Shown here: piece by piece, positions 42,843 through 53,815 of the stretch
Layout: each line of letters opens with the position of its first letter
Position numbering within the stretch: the first letter of the stretch is position 1
Assembly: GCF_905171765.1 (NCBI RefSeq)
Contig: NC_053392.1
Span: 397,262,119 to 397,326,118, forward strand
Origin: Bufo bufo
Lineage: Eukaryota > Chordata > Amphibia > Anura > Bufonidae
Direction of reading: 5' to 3'
Length of the DNA stretch: 64,000 bases
Notes under the pieces: model-generated
Told to the model about the DNA's origin: nothing
Databases searched by the model: none
What the model saw: only the letters and a program-made list of their open reading frames with translations
Position numbers and translations under genes: made by a program

Positions 42843-43335
42843 AGGGAACCTGTCATCAACTATATGCTGACCTCACTGAGGGAAGCATAAAATAGTGACA
42901 GAAATGCTGATTTCAGAGGTGTCACTCATGAGCTAAAAGTAAGTGGTTACTGAGAACCAGCATCATAATCATTGCAGCCCAGGCCTAGAAAAAGAATCAA
43001 ATCTACCTGAGAAGAGTCCTGGTTATCCATAATCTCCTGCTCTCACCTATCTGCTGATGATTGGAAGTCCTCTCCTAGAGAGAAAGGGAGAAAACTCGGT
43101 AGAAGACAGTCAGTCATCAGCAGGTGGACAGGGAGAGCAGGTATTCATGAATAACCATGACTCTTCTCAGATGACCGGGACTCTTTTCCAGGCCTAGTCT
43201 GCAATGATTGTGATGTTGGTTCTCGGCAACCACTTACTTTTAACTTATAAATGACAGAGCGCAGAAATCAACTCACCTGTCTCTAGTTTATACTGCCGTT
43301 AGTATGGGCAGCATAAAGTTGATGACAGGTTCCAT
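42843..43335. mobile_element. TTAA-flanked MITE (AGGGAACCTGTCATCAAC ends)
   Basis: TTAA at 42839-42842 and 43336-43339; ends AGGGAACCTGTCATCAAC and GTTGATGACAGGTTCCAT. Inner arms mirror around 43090. Non-coding; piggyBac-like target (inference). Confidence 0.82.
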
Positions 43336-43339
43336 TTAA

Positions 43340-44054
43340 GTGGAACACTTTTTAAGTATATCCAAAAGACTGCAGCTTACAACCGTCTGTCATTGTTGGC
43401 TGATTTTAGCATTAAAGAAGTAGTACAGGACATGGCTGCTTTATTCTAAATACAGCACCACACCTGTCCGGCAGCTCAGCTCTATTGAAGTCAATGAGGC
43501 AGTGCTGTTTTTGTGATAAAGCAGCCATGTTTTTCTAGTCCTAAATAACCCTTTTATATTTGTGTTATTATTTATATGATGATGTGACAACTTATTTTTG
43601 AAAAATATTGAAATAAATGTTTTTATTGAATAACACATTTGGTTAAAAAAATGGAAATAGAGCAGAATATTAGATACAGGGTACATGGTTATCATAATTA
43701 TGGTAAAGCCACCTGGGCTTTAGCACTGCTGTTCATGTGCTGGTCCATGGAAGTTGGATGGCAGTTGAAAAGCAGTGACGGGAGGTGGAAACTGTGAGCA
43801 GATAGCAGAGTGAACACACAGCTTCTATAGCCCTCAGCTCAGACACTTTTCAGGCTCACTCTCTGTTGCCTGCACATACTGTTCCTGACTTCCTGGGTCC
43901 TGGAGTGCTGGCTTTGGCTCCCTCCTGCTCACCAGTCTCCTATTCCTTCAGGATGGTGTCCGGCTCCTGCTGCGTTGACCTGGTGCATTCAGCAATAGTT
44001 GGCTGCAGCATAGCTTCGGTCAGGGTAGGCAAAAAGAGTGTGACCAGCACTACA
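43340..44054. other. Intronic, nothing recognised
   Basis: No repeat or coding region that I can support. Confidence 0.4.
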
Positions 44055-44152
44055 TAAGGCTACTTTCACACTGGCGTTTTGGTTTCCATTTGTGAGATAC
44101 GTTCAGGGCTCTCACAAGCGGTCTAAATCGGATCAGTTTTGCCCTAATGCAT

Positions 44153-45058
44153 GGCAATACATGGCATATTGTGCCCAACCTAAAATTTATTAAATAAGAC
44201 ATACCATAACAATAAAAAATACACTGACTAGAGAGTGGAGGTAAATGGAACTGATTTATTAAATAAGTACCAAATACAACTCAACTTAAACTTTTAAGAG
44301 CCCAGTCATAAACTCAGACTCCAATAATAAATATATATATATATAACTAAAACTCAGAGTCCATCCCATCACGGGACGACTATCATTACTTCACCCAACA
44401 TCAATCACGTCCCCAAAACTTACCATACATAAGGGGCGGGCGGGAGGGGCACACAGGATCCGGCTCCACAGGCAGGTTCAAGTCCAAGACAAGCCCAGCC
44501 TGCGGAGCACGGATAATTATAGCCCCCTCTGCATTCCACTAAGCCAATCAGGAGTCGTCTCCAGGGCTCCGCTAACCTTCCCTTAAAACCCTGGGCTATC
44601 GTAGGCTAAAATTCCCACCAATTGCAGGGTGTTCACTGGGCAGAATTATTCCTCTGCCCAGTGATCCCACAAAAGCGGGAAACCCTTTTCCCGCCAAAAT
44701 TGCCTACCAATAAACTATCTATCACCAGGCAGACAATACCACAGGACAAATAACCAAAGGCAAATGCCAGTATGGCCATGCGTCCCCCTCCATAATGTCC
44801 GGGGGCCCCTCATGGCAATACATGGCATATTGTGCCCAACCTAAAATTTATTAAATAAGACATACCATAACAATAAAAAATACACTGACTAGAGAGTGGA
44901 GGTAAACAGAAATGATTTATTAAATAAGTACCAAATACAACTCAACTTAAACTTTTAAGAGCCCAGTCATAAACTCAGACTTCAATAATAAATATATATA
45001 TATAACTAAAACTCAGAGTCCATCCCATCACGGGACGACTATCATTACTTCACCCAAC
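44153..45058 (-). repeat. B2, A2 and B1 split repeats of the Ngaro-type element
   Basis: B2 44153-44399 and B1 44814-45058 share GGCAATACATGGCATATTGT through ATTACTTCACCCAAC. A2 44450-44813 matches A1 49695-50059, from GCACACAGGATCCGGCTCC to GGGGGCCCCTCAT. B1 and A2 abut; A2 and B2 are separated by 50 bp (44400-44449). Confidence 0.92.
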
Positions 45059-45072
45059 CGGCCCAACCCGCC

Positions 45073-45672
45073 TTAACAAGGCGGCGCGGGCCCCACCCCA
45101 CCAACCGCTATTTCAATCATAGCCTGAAGGTTGAGGTTGAAAATATCACAACCAATCACTGATAAGTGAACACCATCTCTAAAATAAAGGCCCGCCTCTC
45201 CACTCTCTAGATCAACATGTCGGAACGAAAAACCCCCGGACATAGGCATAAACTTAAACATTGCCTGATTGATCCTCTTCCGCACTTTCTCCTTGAACTT
45301 TAACTCCGGGGACAGCAGCCAGCAGCGTCTGCAAATGATCTCCGAAAAGATCAGGCGAGCATCAGGAAACAGCCGATGTAGATCTGAAAATGTCCTTTTC
45401 ATTTGGAAAATCAACTCCATAGTGTCCAAACAACCTATATCATTACCTCCTAGGTGAATAATGATAATATTGGGGTTAGGAAAAACATCATGTAAATGTA
45501 ACACTAAATCAACCAAACCTGACCAGCGAAGTCCTCTAACTCCGGCCCAGTATATCCTGACGGCCTCAGCTGAAAACGATAGATTGGATCCGTAGCACCT
45601 CTCTGCAGCCCTCTTTTCAGCCCAATGGACAAAAGAATGGCCCAGAATCCATACTGTAGTATCTGTAACTAA
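45073..45672 (-). CDS. SGNH hydrolase-like domain, in frame after the recombinase
   Basis: Directly after the recombinase TGA and in the same frame comes FLVTDTTVWILGHSFVHWAE (block I, GHS in place of GDS), then IIIIHLGGNDIG (block III, GxND), FSEIICRRCW and FRDGVHLSVIGCDIF (block V, DxxH). The catalytic Ser, Asn and His are present. SGNH esterase-like domains are known as accessory parts of some Ngaro elements; the substrate is unknown. No ATG precedes block I, so expression would need readthrough of the TGA, splicing (a T-rich TTTTTAG lies right after the stop) or an alternative start. Confidence 0.85.
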   Translation of the reverse strand, partial: LVTDTTVWILGHSFVHWAEKRAAERCYGSNLSFSAEAVRIYWAGVRGLRWSGLVDLVLHLHDVFPNPNIIIIHLGGNDIGCLDTMELIFQMKRTFSDLHRLFPDARLIFSEIICRRCWLLSPELKFKEKVRKRINQAMFKFMPMSGGFSFRHVDLESGEAGLYFRDGVHLSVIGCDIFNLNLQAMIEIAVGGVGPAPPC

Positions 45673-45675
45673 AAA

Positions 45676-46602
45676 TCACATAATTAACAAATGAGGTCTT
45701 ACATACAATCTATACCTGTTAGAAGACCACCTGCCGATCCCCTTTATAACTGACTCATTTAAACCAGCTTGTGCAGCCGCAGTCGCAGCTCCTATACGGA
45801 ATGAATGAGAAGAAAAAAATTTTGCACTTAACCCCAACCTACCCAAACATTTAGCCTGCACTGCCCTAAACTGAAACTGTGACAAGGGGGATAAATTATC
45901 ATGCACCAGAAAACAATCCACCATCCCTTCAGGGCGAATCGCCAAATACCGCCCCACTGCCAAAACTGGACAAATCCTCTTATCTTCAATCGCCCCCAAT
46001 CTAATCCAGCACCCCTTACCTGCCTGATCCACCTTAGACTTCCCAATAAACAAAGATACACCAGCCTTCCGTAATATTACCTGCCTCAATGCCAAACCTC
46101 CCTTAGCCCACCTAGAACGAGGTAAAAGCTCCCCAATCCGCAAAGCCCCAAAGAACAAGACAATAAAAGCTGTACAAAACAATGACACTTCAAACTGCGA
46201 GAAACAAACAGACCGTGCTACATCACACAACCTTACTAGCAACTCTGGGGAAATAGGACACCGCCCATCGGGCAAATGACCCACCGACTTATAACCTTTC
46301 AACAACTGCCTAATCAAAAAATACTCAGTAAAGAACCCTGACCCAAACAATTTAAGAAAAAATGACACTCCTGCTAGAATCCGACAAACCGAACTATATG
46401 CCAATCCTTCCTCAAATAAATGCAACACAAACGACAAAGCCAACGCCTCATTCAAGACCCATGGCGATACCGACAAACCTGCCGCAAAACGCTCCCAACG
46501 CAACCAAGCAGACATATAACCTTGCCATGTGGACACCGCCACTGACCGCCTCAGCAGGTTCAGAGCTAACTCCAGATTAGCCCCCACAGATGCTCCGGAC
46601 AA
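45676..46602 (-). CDS. Tyrosine recombinase of the Ngaro-type element
   Basis: 308 codons overlapping the RT frame by 37 bases; no ATG at the overlap, so the start is uncertain. An N-terminal SAM-like helical domain (WQGYMSAWLRWERFAAGL) precedes the catalytic domain: Arg155 in GALRIGELL, Lys near 188-190 (FIGKSKVD), HSFR with His266 and Arg269, Trp292 in GRWSS and Tyr300 in YRLYVRP. The R-K-H-R-W-Y set is complete, so strand exchange should be possible. The enzyme is thought to insert the circular DNA intermediate, here at CAT. The frame ends with TGA at 45676-45678 and the same frame continues directly into the hydrolase. Confidence 0.93.
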   Translation of the reverse strand: MSGASVGANLELALNLLRRSVAVSTWQGYMSAWLRWERFAAGLSVSPWVLNEALALSFVLHLFEEGLAYSSVCRILAGVSFFLKLFGSGFFTEYFLIRQLLKGYKSVGHLPDGRCPISPELLVRLCDVARSVCFSQFEVSLFCTAFIVLFFGALRIGELLPRSRWAKGGLALRQVILRKAGVSLFIGKSKVDQAGKGCWIRLGAIEDKRICPVLAVGRYLAIRPEGMVDCFLVHDNLSPLSQFQFRAVQAKCLGRLGLSAKFFSSHSFRIGAATAAAQAGLNESVIKGIGRWSSNRYRLYVRPHLLIM

Positions 46603-48305
46603 GGACTCCCGAAAGCGTCGGCCGATGGCATCAAACTGCGGAACCGATCCATCTGCAAACGGGACAAAGCATCAACCACATCATTATTACAACCCGGGAT
46701 ATGCACAGCTTTAATCCACACATTCCTCTTCAAGCACAACAAAACCAAATGCCTCAAAACCTTGACAACCAATGGACATTTGGAAGCTAAACAGTTAACC
46801 GCATACATCACTCCCTTGTTGTCCGTATGCAAACGAATACGCCTATCCTGAAAAAACTTACCCCAAAGCACCAAGACTACCACTACTGGGACTAGTTCTA
46901 GCAACACTAAATTAGACAACACCGCATTCTCTACCCAAGACACGTGCCACCTTTCCGCACACCACCTACCGTCCCAAAATGCACCAAAACCCACACTTCC
47001 CTCTGCGTCCGTAAACAGATTCAACTGACATGCGTCCACAAACTCCTCCTGCCACAGTGTCCTTCCATTAAAATCACGCAAGAAACTCAACCAAACCAAC
47101 AAATCATCCTTCATTCCCCTGTCCAAAGTTATATGTAAACCAGGATTCCGAAACCCCGCTAGTTTCAGAGCCAACTGCCTACAAAAAACCCTACCCATGG
47201 GCATAATCCTGCAACAAAACGCCAACAAACCCAACAACGACTGAATTTCTTTAACTGTAACACTCTGACGCAACAAAAACCCCTTAATCAACAAACACAC
47301 TTTCCTAACCTTATCCAATGGCAACCTAAACTCACCCACTTCAGCATCTATCACTATACCCAAAAACTCAATACAACTGGAAGGCAATACCGTCTTCTCC
47401 TCAGCCAACGGCACCCCAAAATCCGCACAAGCTGCCATGAACACAGCCAAAACCTCAACACAAACCACAGAATCAGCCGGACCAACAAACAAAAAGTCAT
47501 CCAAATAATGAACTATCCCACCCTTCATAGCCTGCGCTGCAACCACCCATTCAAGAAAGGTGGAAAAAGCCTCAAAATAAAAACACGAAATAGAACAGCC
47601 CATTGGGAGGCATCTATCAAAATAAAACAAACCCTGAAAATGAAAACCCAATAAATTAAATGCAGCCGGATGAATGGGGAGGAGCCGAAATGCCGATTGC
47701 ACATCCGCCTTCGCCATTAACGCTCCCCTACCAAACATCCTTACTACTGAAACAGCTGTATCAAACGTAGTGTAACAAACCCTAGTCAAAGACGGATCAA
47801 TCTCATCATTCAATGACTGACCAAACGGATAAGACAGGTGATGGATGATCCTAAACGCGCCTGGCTCCTTTTTCGGCACCACCCCCAGAGGAGACAAACG
47901 AAAATCCTCAAAAGGTAGCACCGAAAAGGGGCCCGCCACCCTTCCAGCGGCAATTTCCTTCCGTAACTTCTCCGCCACCACCCATGGAAATTGCTGAACT
48001 GAAGGTAAGTTCTTAACCATCACGCATCCCTCACCAGAGAATGGAGGTAAAACAAAACCTTCAGCAAAACCATTGGCAACCAAATCAGCTATCTGCCGAT
48101 TTGGGAACCTGTTTAGCCAGGGTAGCATTCTCGCCAGCTTTACCGGCGTCGATGCTTTTAAAAAGAAACTCTTTTGCCAGCGGCTGCGCTTGCAAATTGG
48201 CCTTTTTAAAACATCGTGACATTGGGTGACTTGCTCCGCAAAACCCACACTCATGTTTGTACTTACAAGTGGCAGGCCATTTGCACTGCGACTCATTGTA
48301 AGCAA
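46566..48305 (-). CDS. Ngaro-type reverse transcriptase / RNase H
   Basis: 579 codons without a stop. RT similarity starts about residue 50 (TPVKLARMLPWLNRFPNRQI); the first part overlaps gag by 221 bases in another phase, so expression probably needs a frameshift or internal start, and no ATG start is assigned. RT: LGVVPKKEPGAFRIIHHLSY near 140, motif A AKADVQSAFRLLPI (Asp201), motif B LPMGCSISCFYFEAFS, motif C YLDD (267-270). RNase H: FTDAEGSVGFGAF (Asp433), LELVP (Glu470), LHTDNKGVMYAVN (Asp495), NNDVVDALSR (Asp545). All catalytic residues are present. It copies the element RNA into DNA for circle formation. Confidence 0.92.
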   Translation of the reverse strand: MLTMSRSANGLPLVSTNMSVGFAEQVTQCHDVLKRPICKRSRWQKSFFLKASTPVKLARMLPWLNRFPNRQIADLVANGFAEGFVLPPFSGEGCVMVKNLPSVQQFPWVVAEKLRKEIAAGRVAGPFSVLPFEDFRLSPLGVVPKKEPGAFRIIHHLSYPFGQSLNDEIDPSLTRVCYTTFDTAVSVVRMFGRGALMAKADVQSAFRLLPIHPAAFNLLGFHFQGLFYFDRCLPMGCSISCFYFEAFSTFLEWVVAAQAMKGGIVHYLDDFLFVGPADSVVCVEVLAVFMAACADFGVPLAEEKTVLPSSCIEFLGIVIDAEVGEFRLPLDKVRKVCLLIKGFLLRQSVTVKEIQSLLGLLAFCCRIMPMGRVFCRQLALKLAGFRNPGLHITLDRGMKDDLLVWLSFLRDFNGRTLWQEEFVDACQLNLFTDAEGSVGFGAFWDGRWCAERWHVSWVENAVLSNLVLLELVPVVVVLVLWGKFFQDRRIRLHTDNKGVMYAVNCLASKCPLVVKVLRHLVLLCLKRNVWIKAVHIPGCNNDVVDALSRLQMDRFRSLMPSADAFGSPCPEHLWGLIWS

Positions 48306-49680
48306 AACAGAGACCCCTCTTCATAGCACCGCCCACCGGAACTTCCCTCTGACTAACCACCGGCGGCTTCTGGGGCACCAACAGATTCAGCCATAAGCCA
48401 ACATCCTTGGTGCCCCATTGCAGCTGCGGATAAACCGCCAACTTCTGTCTAAAATTCTCGTCATATTGGAACCAACCAAAACCTCCAAAACTTTTATACG
48501 CCTCTAAAACAATATCAACATGTTGAAACAATCCTGAACATCTCTCAGGAAAGCGCTCACCTAAAACACCTGCAAAAATACAGAACGCCTGTAACCAATT
48601 ATTGAAAGAACGAGGAATCGGACGGCGCCTATCCTCTTCCACTCTCTCCTCCTTGCGCTCCATCTTAGAAACAAATTCCTTAGAGGCCGGGAGGAGAGAG
48701 AGAATATCCACATAATCACCACTCCAAATTTTTTCTTTAACAGCAACAGATAAATGAAAACCTAAAGGGGATACAGAACAAGGCAACACTTCTTTCAAAC
48801 AGTTCTCAGCAATACCTCCCCTTCTATCTAACACAGGTAAATGCTGAACTGTAAGCGGCTCAACCACACTGTCAGCCTCTCCCCCCCCCCCCCCAACCCC
48901 TCAGCCGCGAGCCAGGCAGAAGCCACATTATTCGGCTCAGCATCAGAAATCTGAGGAAGGGGGGGAGCAGAGGACCGAGGTAATAAACCCTCAAGGGAAG
49001 AAAGCACTCTGGACAAGGATGACATAACAGGGGCAAGCTGCGCAGCTGACCACTCACCCGACATAGCAGACGATCCAGGCAGCGGTGCAGCAGCAGCATT
49101 CGGCCATCCAGCTTGCAGTCCTGAAGTAGAATCCCTTAGATCCTGAGGTGTGCTGCCCACAGAGTCCACCGGTCCCCCCCAGACCCTGCGACCTGATACC
49201 ACAGGACCGCAGAGCGGGGTTAGAAACCGGCCTGCGGCATTTACTGCTGTCCCCTGACACTGCCGAACTCTGACCCGGCGCTCCAGCTGATCCCGACGTA
49301 CCCGGCGTAATCTCGCGACGTCCTCTCGCGAGACTACCACCGGCACTCCTCCGATCCTGCTGCCTCGGTCCCGCATGCTCCGCAGTGGCCTGCGAGAACT
49401 TCCTCTTCTGCGACCTCAGTCTTCGGCTCTTCTCGCGAGAACCCGATGCCACCGCTTCCTCCCTCAGCTCCGGCAGCTCCAACACTTCGCTCCGCTCCAC
49501 GCCAGCAGGAACAAAAACCGCAGCATCTCCTCCGTCTTGGGTACGCTCCACAGCCGTCACCGATGTCTCCTCTTCCATCTGGAAAACCGGGGCACGCAGC
49601 TGCACCAGACAATCCTGGATCCACGCCGGGGCACCATCCTCCGCAGCTCTAGACGCCAGCTCGCTCATCAGGAAATCCAT
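48085..49680 (-). pseudogene. Gag-like ORF of the Ngaro-type element, split by two frame changes
   Basis: ATG 49680 opens MDFLMSELASRAAEDGAPAW. The N-terminal part is acidic, then basic and Ser/Gly/Pro-rich. Coding signal moves to another frame (MSGEWSAAQLAPVMSSLSRV, ISDAEPNNVASAWL) near a C7 tract (49174-49180 on plus) and returns near a C14 tract (48881-48894). The last part has a helical capsid-like region (NNWLQAFCIFAGVLGERFPE) and zinc knuckles CFAYNESQCKWPATC then CKYKHECGFCGASHPMSRC, typical of DIRS/Ngaro Gag. About 530 residues if rejoined. The homopolymers may mark mutation, polymerase slippage or sequencing error; coordinates are inferred from coding character. Confidence 0.75.
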
Positions 49681-49694
49681 CTTCACGGTAGGAA

Positions 49695-50059
49695 GCACAC
49701 AGGATCCGGCTCCACAGGCAGGTTCAAGTCCAAGACAAGCCCAGCCTGCGGCGCACGGATAATTATAGCCCCCTCTGCATTCCACTAAGCCAATCAGGAG
49801 TCGTCTCCAGGGCTCCGCTAACCTTCCCTTAAAACCCTGGGCTATCGTAGGCTAAAATTCCCACCAATTGCAGGGTGTTCACTGGGCAGAATTATTCCTC
49901 TGCCCAGTGATCCCACAAAAGCGGGAAACCCTTTTCCCGCCAAAATTGCCTACCAATAAACTATCTATCACCAGGCAGACAATACCACAGGACAAATAAC
50001 CAAAGGCAAATGCCAGTATGGCCATGCGTCCCCCTCCATAATGTCCGGGGGCCCCTCAT
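49695..50059 (-). repeat. A1 split repeat (5' end of the Ngaro-type element)
   Basis: 365 bp, nearly identical to 44450-44813 (for example GCGGCGCACG against GCGGAGCACG). It presumably carries the promoter; the gag ATG (49680) lies 15 bases inside its inner edge. Confidence 0.88.
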
Positions 50060-50419
50060 TCTGAATGGAAAAGGATCTGCTTAGAATGCATTAGTTTGCC
50101 TCCGTTCCGTCTCCATTCCGCTCTGGAGGCGGACACCAAAACACTGCTTGCAGCATTTTGGTGTCCATCTGACGAAACTGAGCCAAACAGATCCGTCCTG
50201 ACACACCAAGTAAGTCAATGGGGACGGATCTGTTTTCTCTGGCACAATAGAAAATGGATCAGTCTCCCATTGACCTTTAATGGTGTTTAAGACAGATCAG
50301 TTATGGCTTTAGAAGAACAATACAACTGGATCCGTTCATGATTGTATTATTGTAACGGAAGCGTTTTTGCAGATCTATGATGGATCCCCAAAAAAAACGC
50401 TAGTGTGAAAGTAGCCTTA

Positions 50420-50761
50420 CTGTATGCATGTGCTGCTTTGCAGTTTTAACAGAGCACAACAAGACTGTATTAAATACATGGCAAACTGCTTCTCACCACG
50501 TTAGGAACATCATAAATAGTAGTGAGCAGCAGCGGTTCTGTTCTTTAGCAGACCTGATAACCCCCTGCTGTATTAGGATTACGTAGGTTATTAGGTCTTC
50601 AACTGAGCAGATGCCGCTCACACTATTGATGCCTTCCAGTCTATGGTGAGCAGCAGTCTAGACAGTCTTCCACAGGACAGAGCAGCTATTGGCCACACTT
50701 TCTCTGCTCTTTTGTTTTTTGCTTTATCTTGAAAAAAAAATTCTAATGCATGTAAAATGAT
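50420..50761. other. Intronic, nothing recognised
   Basis: About 340 bases without assigned features. Confidence 0.4.
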
Positions 50762-50872
50762 TTAAAGGGAGTTTGTCACCTTACACTGTCCTATAGCACA
50801 CCTATACATGAATGTAATAGTACCTTTGTCTTTTTCTTTACACTTGCAGAAGCTGGAAAAAACAAAGTTTAA

Positions 50873-53815
50873 CCACTTCACAACCGGGTCATTTCCCCCT
50901 TCCTGACAGAGCCTAATCTGACATGTCACATTATGTGGTAATAACTTTGGAACACTTACTTATCCAAACCATTCTGAGATTGTTTTCTTGTGACACATTG
51001 TTCTTCATGACGGTGGTAAATTTGAGTTGATATATTTCACCTTTATTTTTAAAATAATCCAAAATTTACCTAAAATTTTAAATAATTTGCAATTTTGAAA
51101 ATTTCAGTTTCTCTGCTTTTAAAATAGAAAGTGATACCTCATAAAATATTTATTACTTAACATTCCCCATATGTCTACTTTACTTTGTTGGCATCATTTT
51201 GGAAATGTCATTTTATATTCTTAGGACGTTAGAAGGCTTAGAATTTTAGAAGCAATTCTTAAAATTTTTAAGAATTTCCAAAACCCACTTTTTAAGGAAA
51301 AGTTCAGGTCTGAAGTCACTTTGTGGGGCTTACATAGTGGATACCCCCCATAAATTACCCCTTCATAGAAACTACACCCCTCAAGTTACTCAAAACTGAT
51401 TTTACTAAATTTGGTAACCCTTTAGGAAAATGGAGATGACATTTCTAAATTTCTGTTTTTTGGCAGATTTTCCATTTTAATTCATTTTTTTTTCTTTAAC
51501 ACATTGAGGGTTAAAAACTCAATATTTATTACCCTGATTCTGCGATTTAGGCCTCATGCACATGGCCGTGTTCCGCGGCCGAGAGCGGTCCGTGGTAACC
51601 CGGCCGGGATTCCTGCTGACAGCAGGAGCGCACGGCGTCATTGGTTGCTATGACGCCGTGCGCTTCATGCCGCCGCTGCTGTACAGTGATACACTCGTAT
51701 AGATCATACGAGTGTATCACTGTAGAGCAGCGGCGGCATGAAGCACACGGCGTCATAGCAACCAATGACGCCGTGCTCTCCTGCTTTCAGCAGGAATCCC
51801 GGCCGGGTTACCACGGACCGCTCTCGGCCGCGGAACATGGCCGTGTGCATGAGGCCTTACAGAAACACCCCACATGTGGTCGTAAACTGATGTAAGGGCA
51901 CACGGCAGGGCGCAGAAGAAAAGGAGCGCCGTATGGCTTTTAGAAGGCATATTTACCTGAACTGGTATTTAGATACCATGTCCCAGTTGAAGCCCCTCTG
52001 ATGCACCCTTACAGTAGAAACTAAAAGTGACCCCATTTTGGAAACTAGGGGATAAGGTGCCAGTTTTATTGGTACTATTTTTGGGTACATATGATTTTTT
52101 TGATCATTCATTATAACTCTTTATGGGGCAAGGTGACCAAAAAATTGTTTGTTTTAGCACAGTTTTTATTTATTTATTTTTACAGCATTCACCTGAGGGG
52201 TTAGGTCATGTGAAAGTTTTATAGAGCAGATCGTTACGGACGTGGTTATACCCAATATGTAGTGACCCCATTTTGGAAACTAGGGGATAAGGTGCCAGTT
52301 TTATTGGTACTATTTTGGGGTACATATAATTGTTTTATTTTATTGCTCTATATTACATTTTTTGTGAGGCAAGGTAACCCAAAAAACATTCGTCTGACAG
52401 GGTAGATCATGTGCTATTTTCATAGACCAAGTAGTTACGGACGCAATGATATCAAATATGTCTACTTTGTTTGTTTGTGTTAATAAAGCATTTTTGAAAA
52501 AAATAAATTTTTTGTCTCCATTTTCTGAACGCCATTTTTTTTTTATCTGTCTGCAGATCGTCTTGTGCAGGGGCTCATTTTTGGCAGGAAGAGTTGACTT
52601 TTTTTATTAGTACCATTTTTGGGTATATATGATTTTTTGATCTTTCATTATTTCAATTCATGGGGCAAGGTGACCAAAAAATTGGTTGTTTTAGCACAGT
52701 TTTTATTTATTTATTTTTACAGCGTTCACGTGAGGGGTTAGGTCATGTGACATTTTTATAGAGCAGATCGTTACAGATGTGGCAATACCTAATATGTATA
52801 CTTGTTATTTATTTAAGTTTTACAGAATAATAGCATTTTTGAAACCAAAAAAATGATGTTTTAGTTTCTCCATAGTTTAAGAGCCATAGCTTTTTTATTT
52901 TTTGACCAATTGTCTTAGTTAGGATCTAATTTTTTGCAGGATGAGGTGACGGTTTGATTGCTACTATTTTGGGGGGCATACGCCTTTTTCATCGCTTGTT
53001 GTTGCACTTTGTGATATTAGGTGACAAAAAAAGTTTTTTTGGCACTGTTTTTATTTTATTTTTTTAAGGTGTTTTTTTTACGGATACAGCTATACCTAAT
53101 TTGTCTACTTTTTTTTATTTATTTCACTTTAACATAATAATATCAGTTTTGAAGAAAAAAATAACATATTTTAGTGTCACCATTGTCTGAAAGTCATTTT
53201 TTTAACTTTTTTTGACTGATTGTCTTTGGTAGGGTCTCATTTTTTGCGGGATGAGGTGACAGTTTGATTGGTGTTGCAATTTTTGTGATGTAAGGTGACA
53301 AAAAATTGCTTTTTTGGCCCTTTTTTTTCTTACGGTGTTCACCTGAGGGGTTAGGTCATGTGATATTTTTATAGAGCTGGTTGTTAGGGACGCGGCGATG
53401 CCTAATAATATTTATATATATTTTGTTTTTTATTTCACTTTAAAACAATAATAGCATTTTTGAAACAAAAAAAAATATTTTTTTATGTCTCCATGTTCTG
53501 AGAGCTATAGTTTTTCTTATGTAGGGGCTCATTTTTTTCTGGATGAGGTGACTGTTTCATTGGTACCATTTTGTTGGACATACGCCTTTTTGATCACTTG
53601 GAGTTGCACGTTTTGTGATGTAGGGTGACAAATATGGCTTTTTTCTTTTTTACACAGTTTTTATTTTTTTTATGGTGTTTATCAGACAAGTTGGATAATG
53701 TGATATATTTATTTAGCCGGTGGTTACGAACGTGGCAATACCAAATATGTCTATTTTATTTATTTAAACCTTTTTTATTTTACACTTTGCGTCCCCCTCT
53801 GGGGGATATTTACCT
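50873..53815 (-). mobile_element. Hairpin-string element, copy C (reverse)
   Basis: Begins TTAACCACTTCACAACCGGG and carries, reversed, the same blocks as 11948-16335: CATTCTGAGATTGTTTTCTT, CATATGTCTACTT, CAGGTCTGAAGTCACTTTGT and CCACATGTGGTCGTAAACTG. Then come repeated AT-rich units around AGGGGTTAGGTCATGTGA (at 52197, 52735 and 53345). The right boundary is uncertain. Confidence 0.65.
51550..51856. mobile_element. Palindromic Harbinger-like MITE, TTA target duplication
   Basis: TTA at 51547-51549 and 51857-51859; ends GGCCTCATGCACATGGCCGT and its complement. 307 bp, almost a perfect palindrome with centre near 51703 (ACTCGTATAGATCATACGAG). GC-rich and CpG-rich. Mirrored frames on both strands are artefacts. 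Nested inside copy C. Confidence 0.9.

Larger units (their letters stand above)
44150..50059 (-). mobile_element. Ngaro-type tyrosine-recombinase retrotransposon with split direct repeats
   Basis: Read on the minus strand the order is A1 (50059-49695), gag, RT/RNase H, tyrosine recombinase, SGNH hydrolase, B1 (45058-44814), A2 (44813-44450), B2 (44399-44153). This A1-ORFs-B1-A2-B2 plan is diagnostic of Ngaro/VIPER-like YR retrotransposons; they lack LTRs, integrase and protease, and insert via a circular DNA. CAT is present at both outer ends and at the B1/A2 junction, as expected for a recombination core. Repeat copies differ by only a few bases, so the insertion is recent. Confidence 0.9.
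44058..50416. mobile_element. Harbinger-like MITE split by the Ngaro-type element
   Basis: Left part 44058-44152 starts GGCTACTTTCACACTGGCGT after TAA; right part 50060-50416 ends GTGTGAAAGTAGCC before TTA. Joining the two gives CTAATGCATTCTGAATGG, also present unbroken at about 20748 in a sister MITE. Same family as 13660-14175 and 55670-56286. Confidence 0.88.

Noticed and set aside
45828..46061. 77-codon minus-strand frame and several plus-strand frames at 46362-49788
   Set aside because: Shadows of the recombinase, RT and gag frames of the Ngaro-type element.
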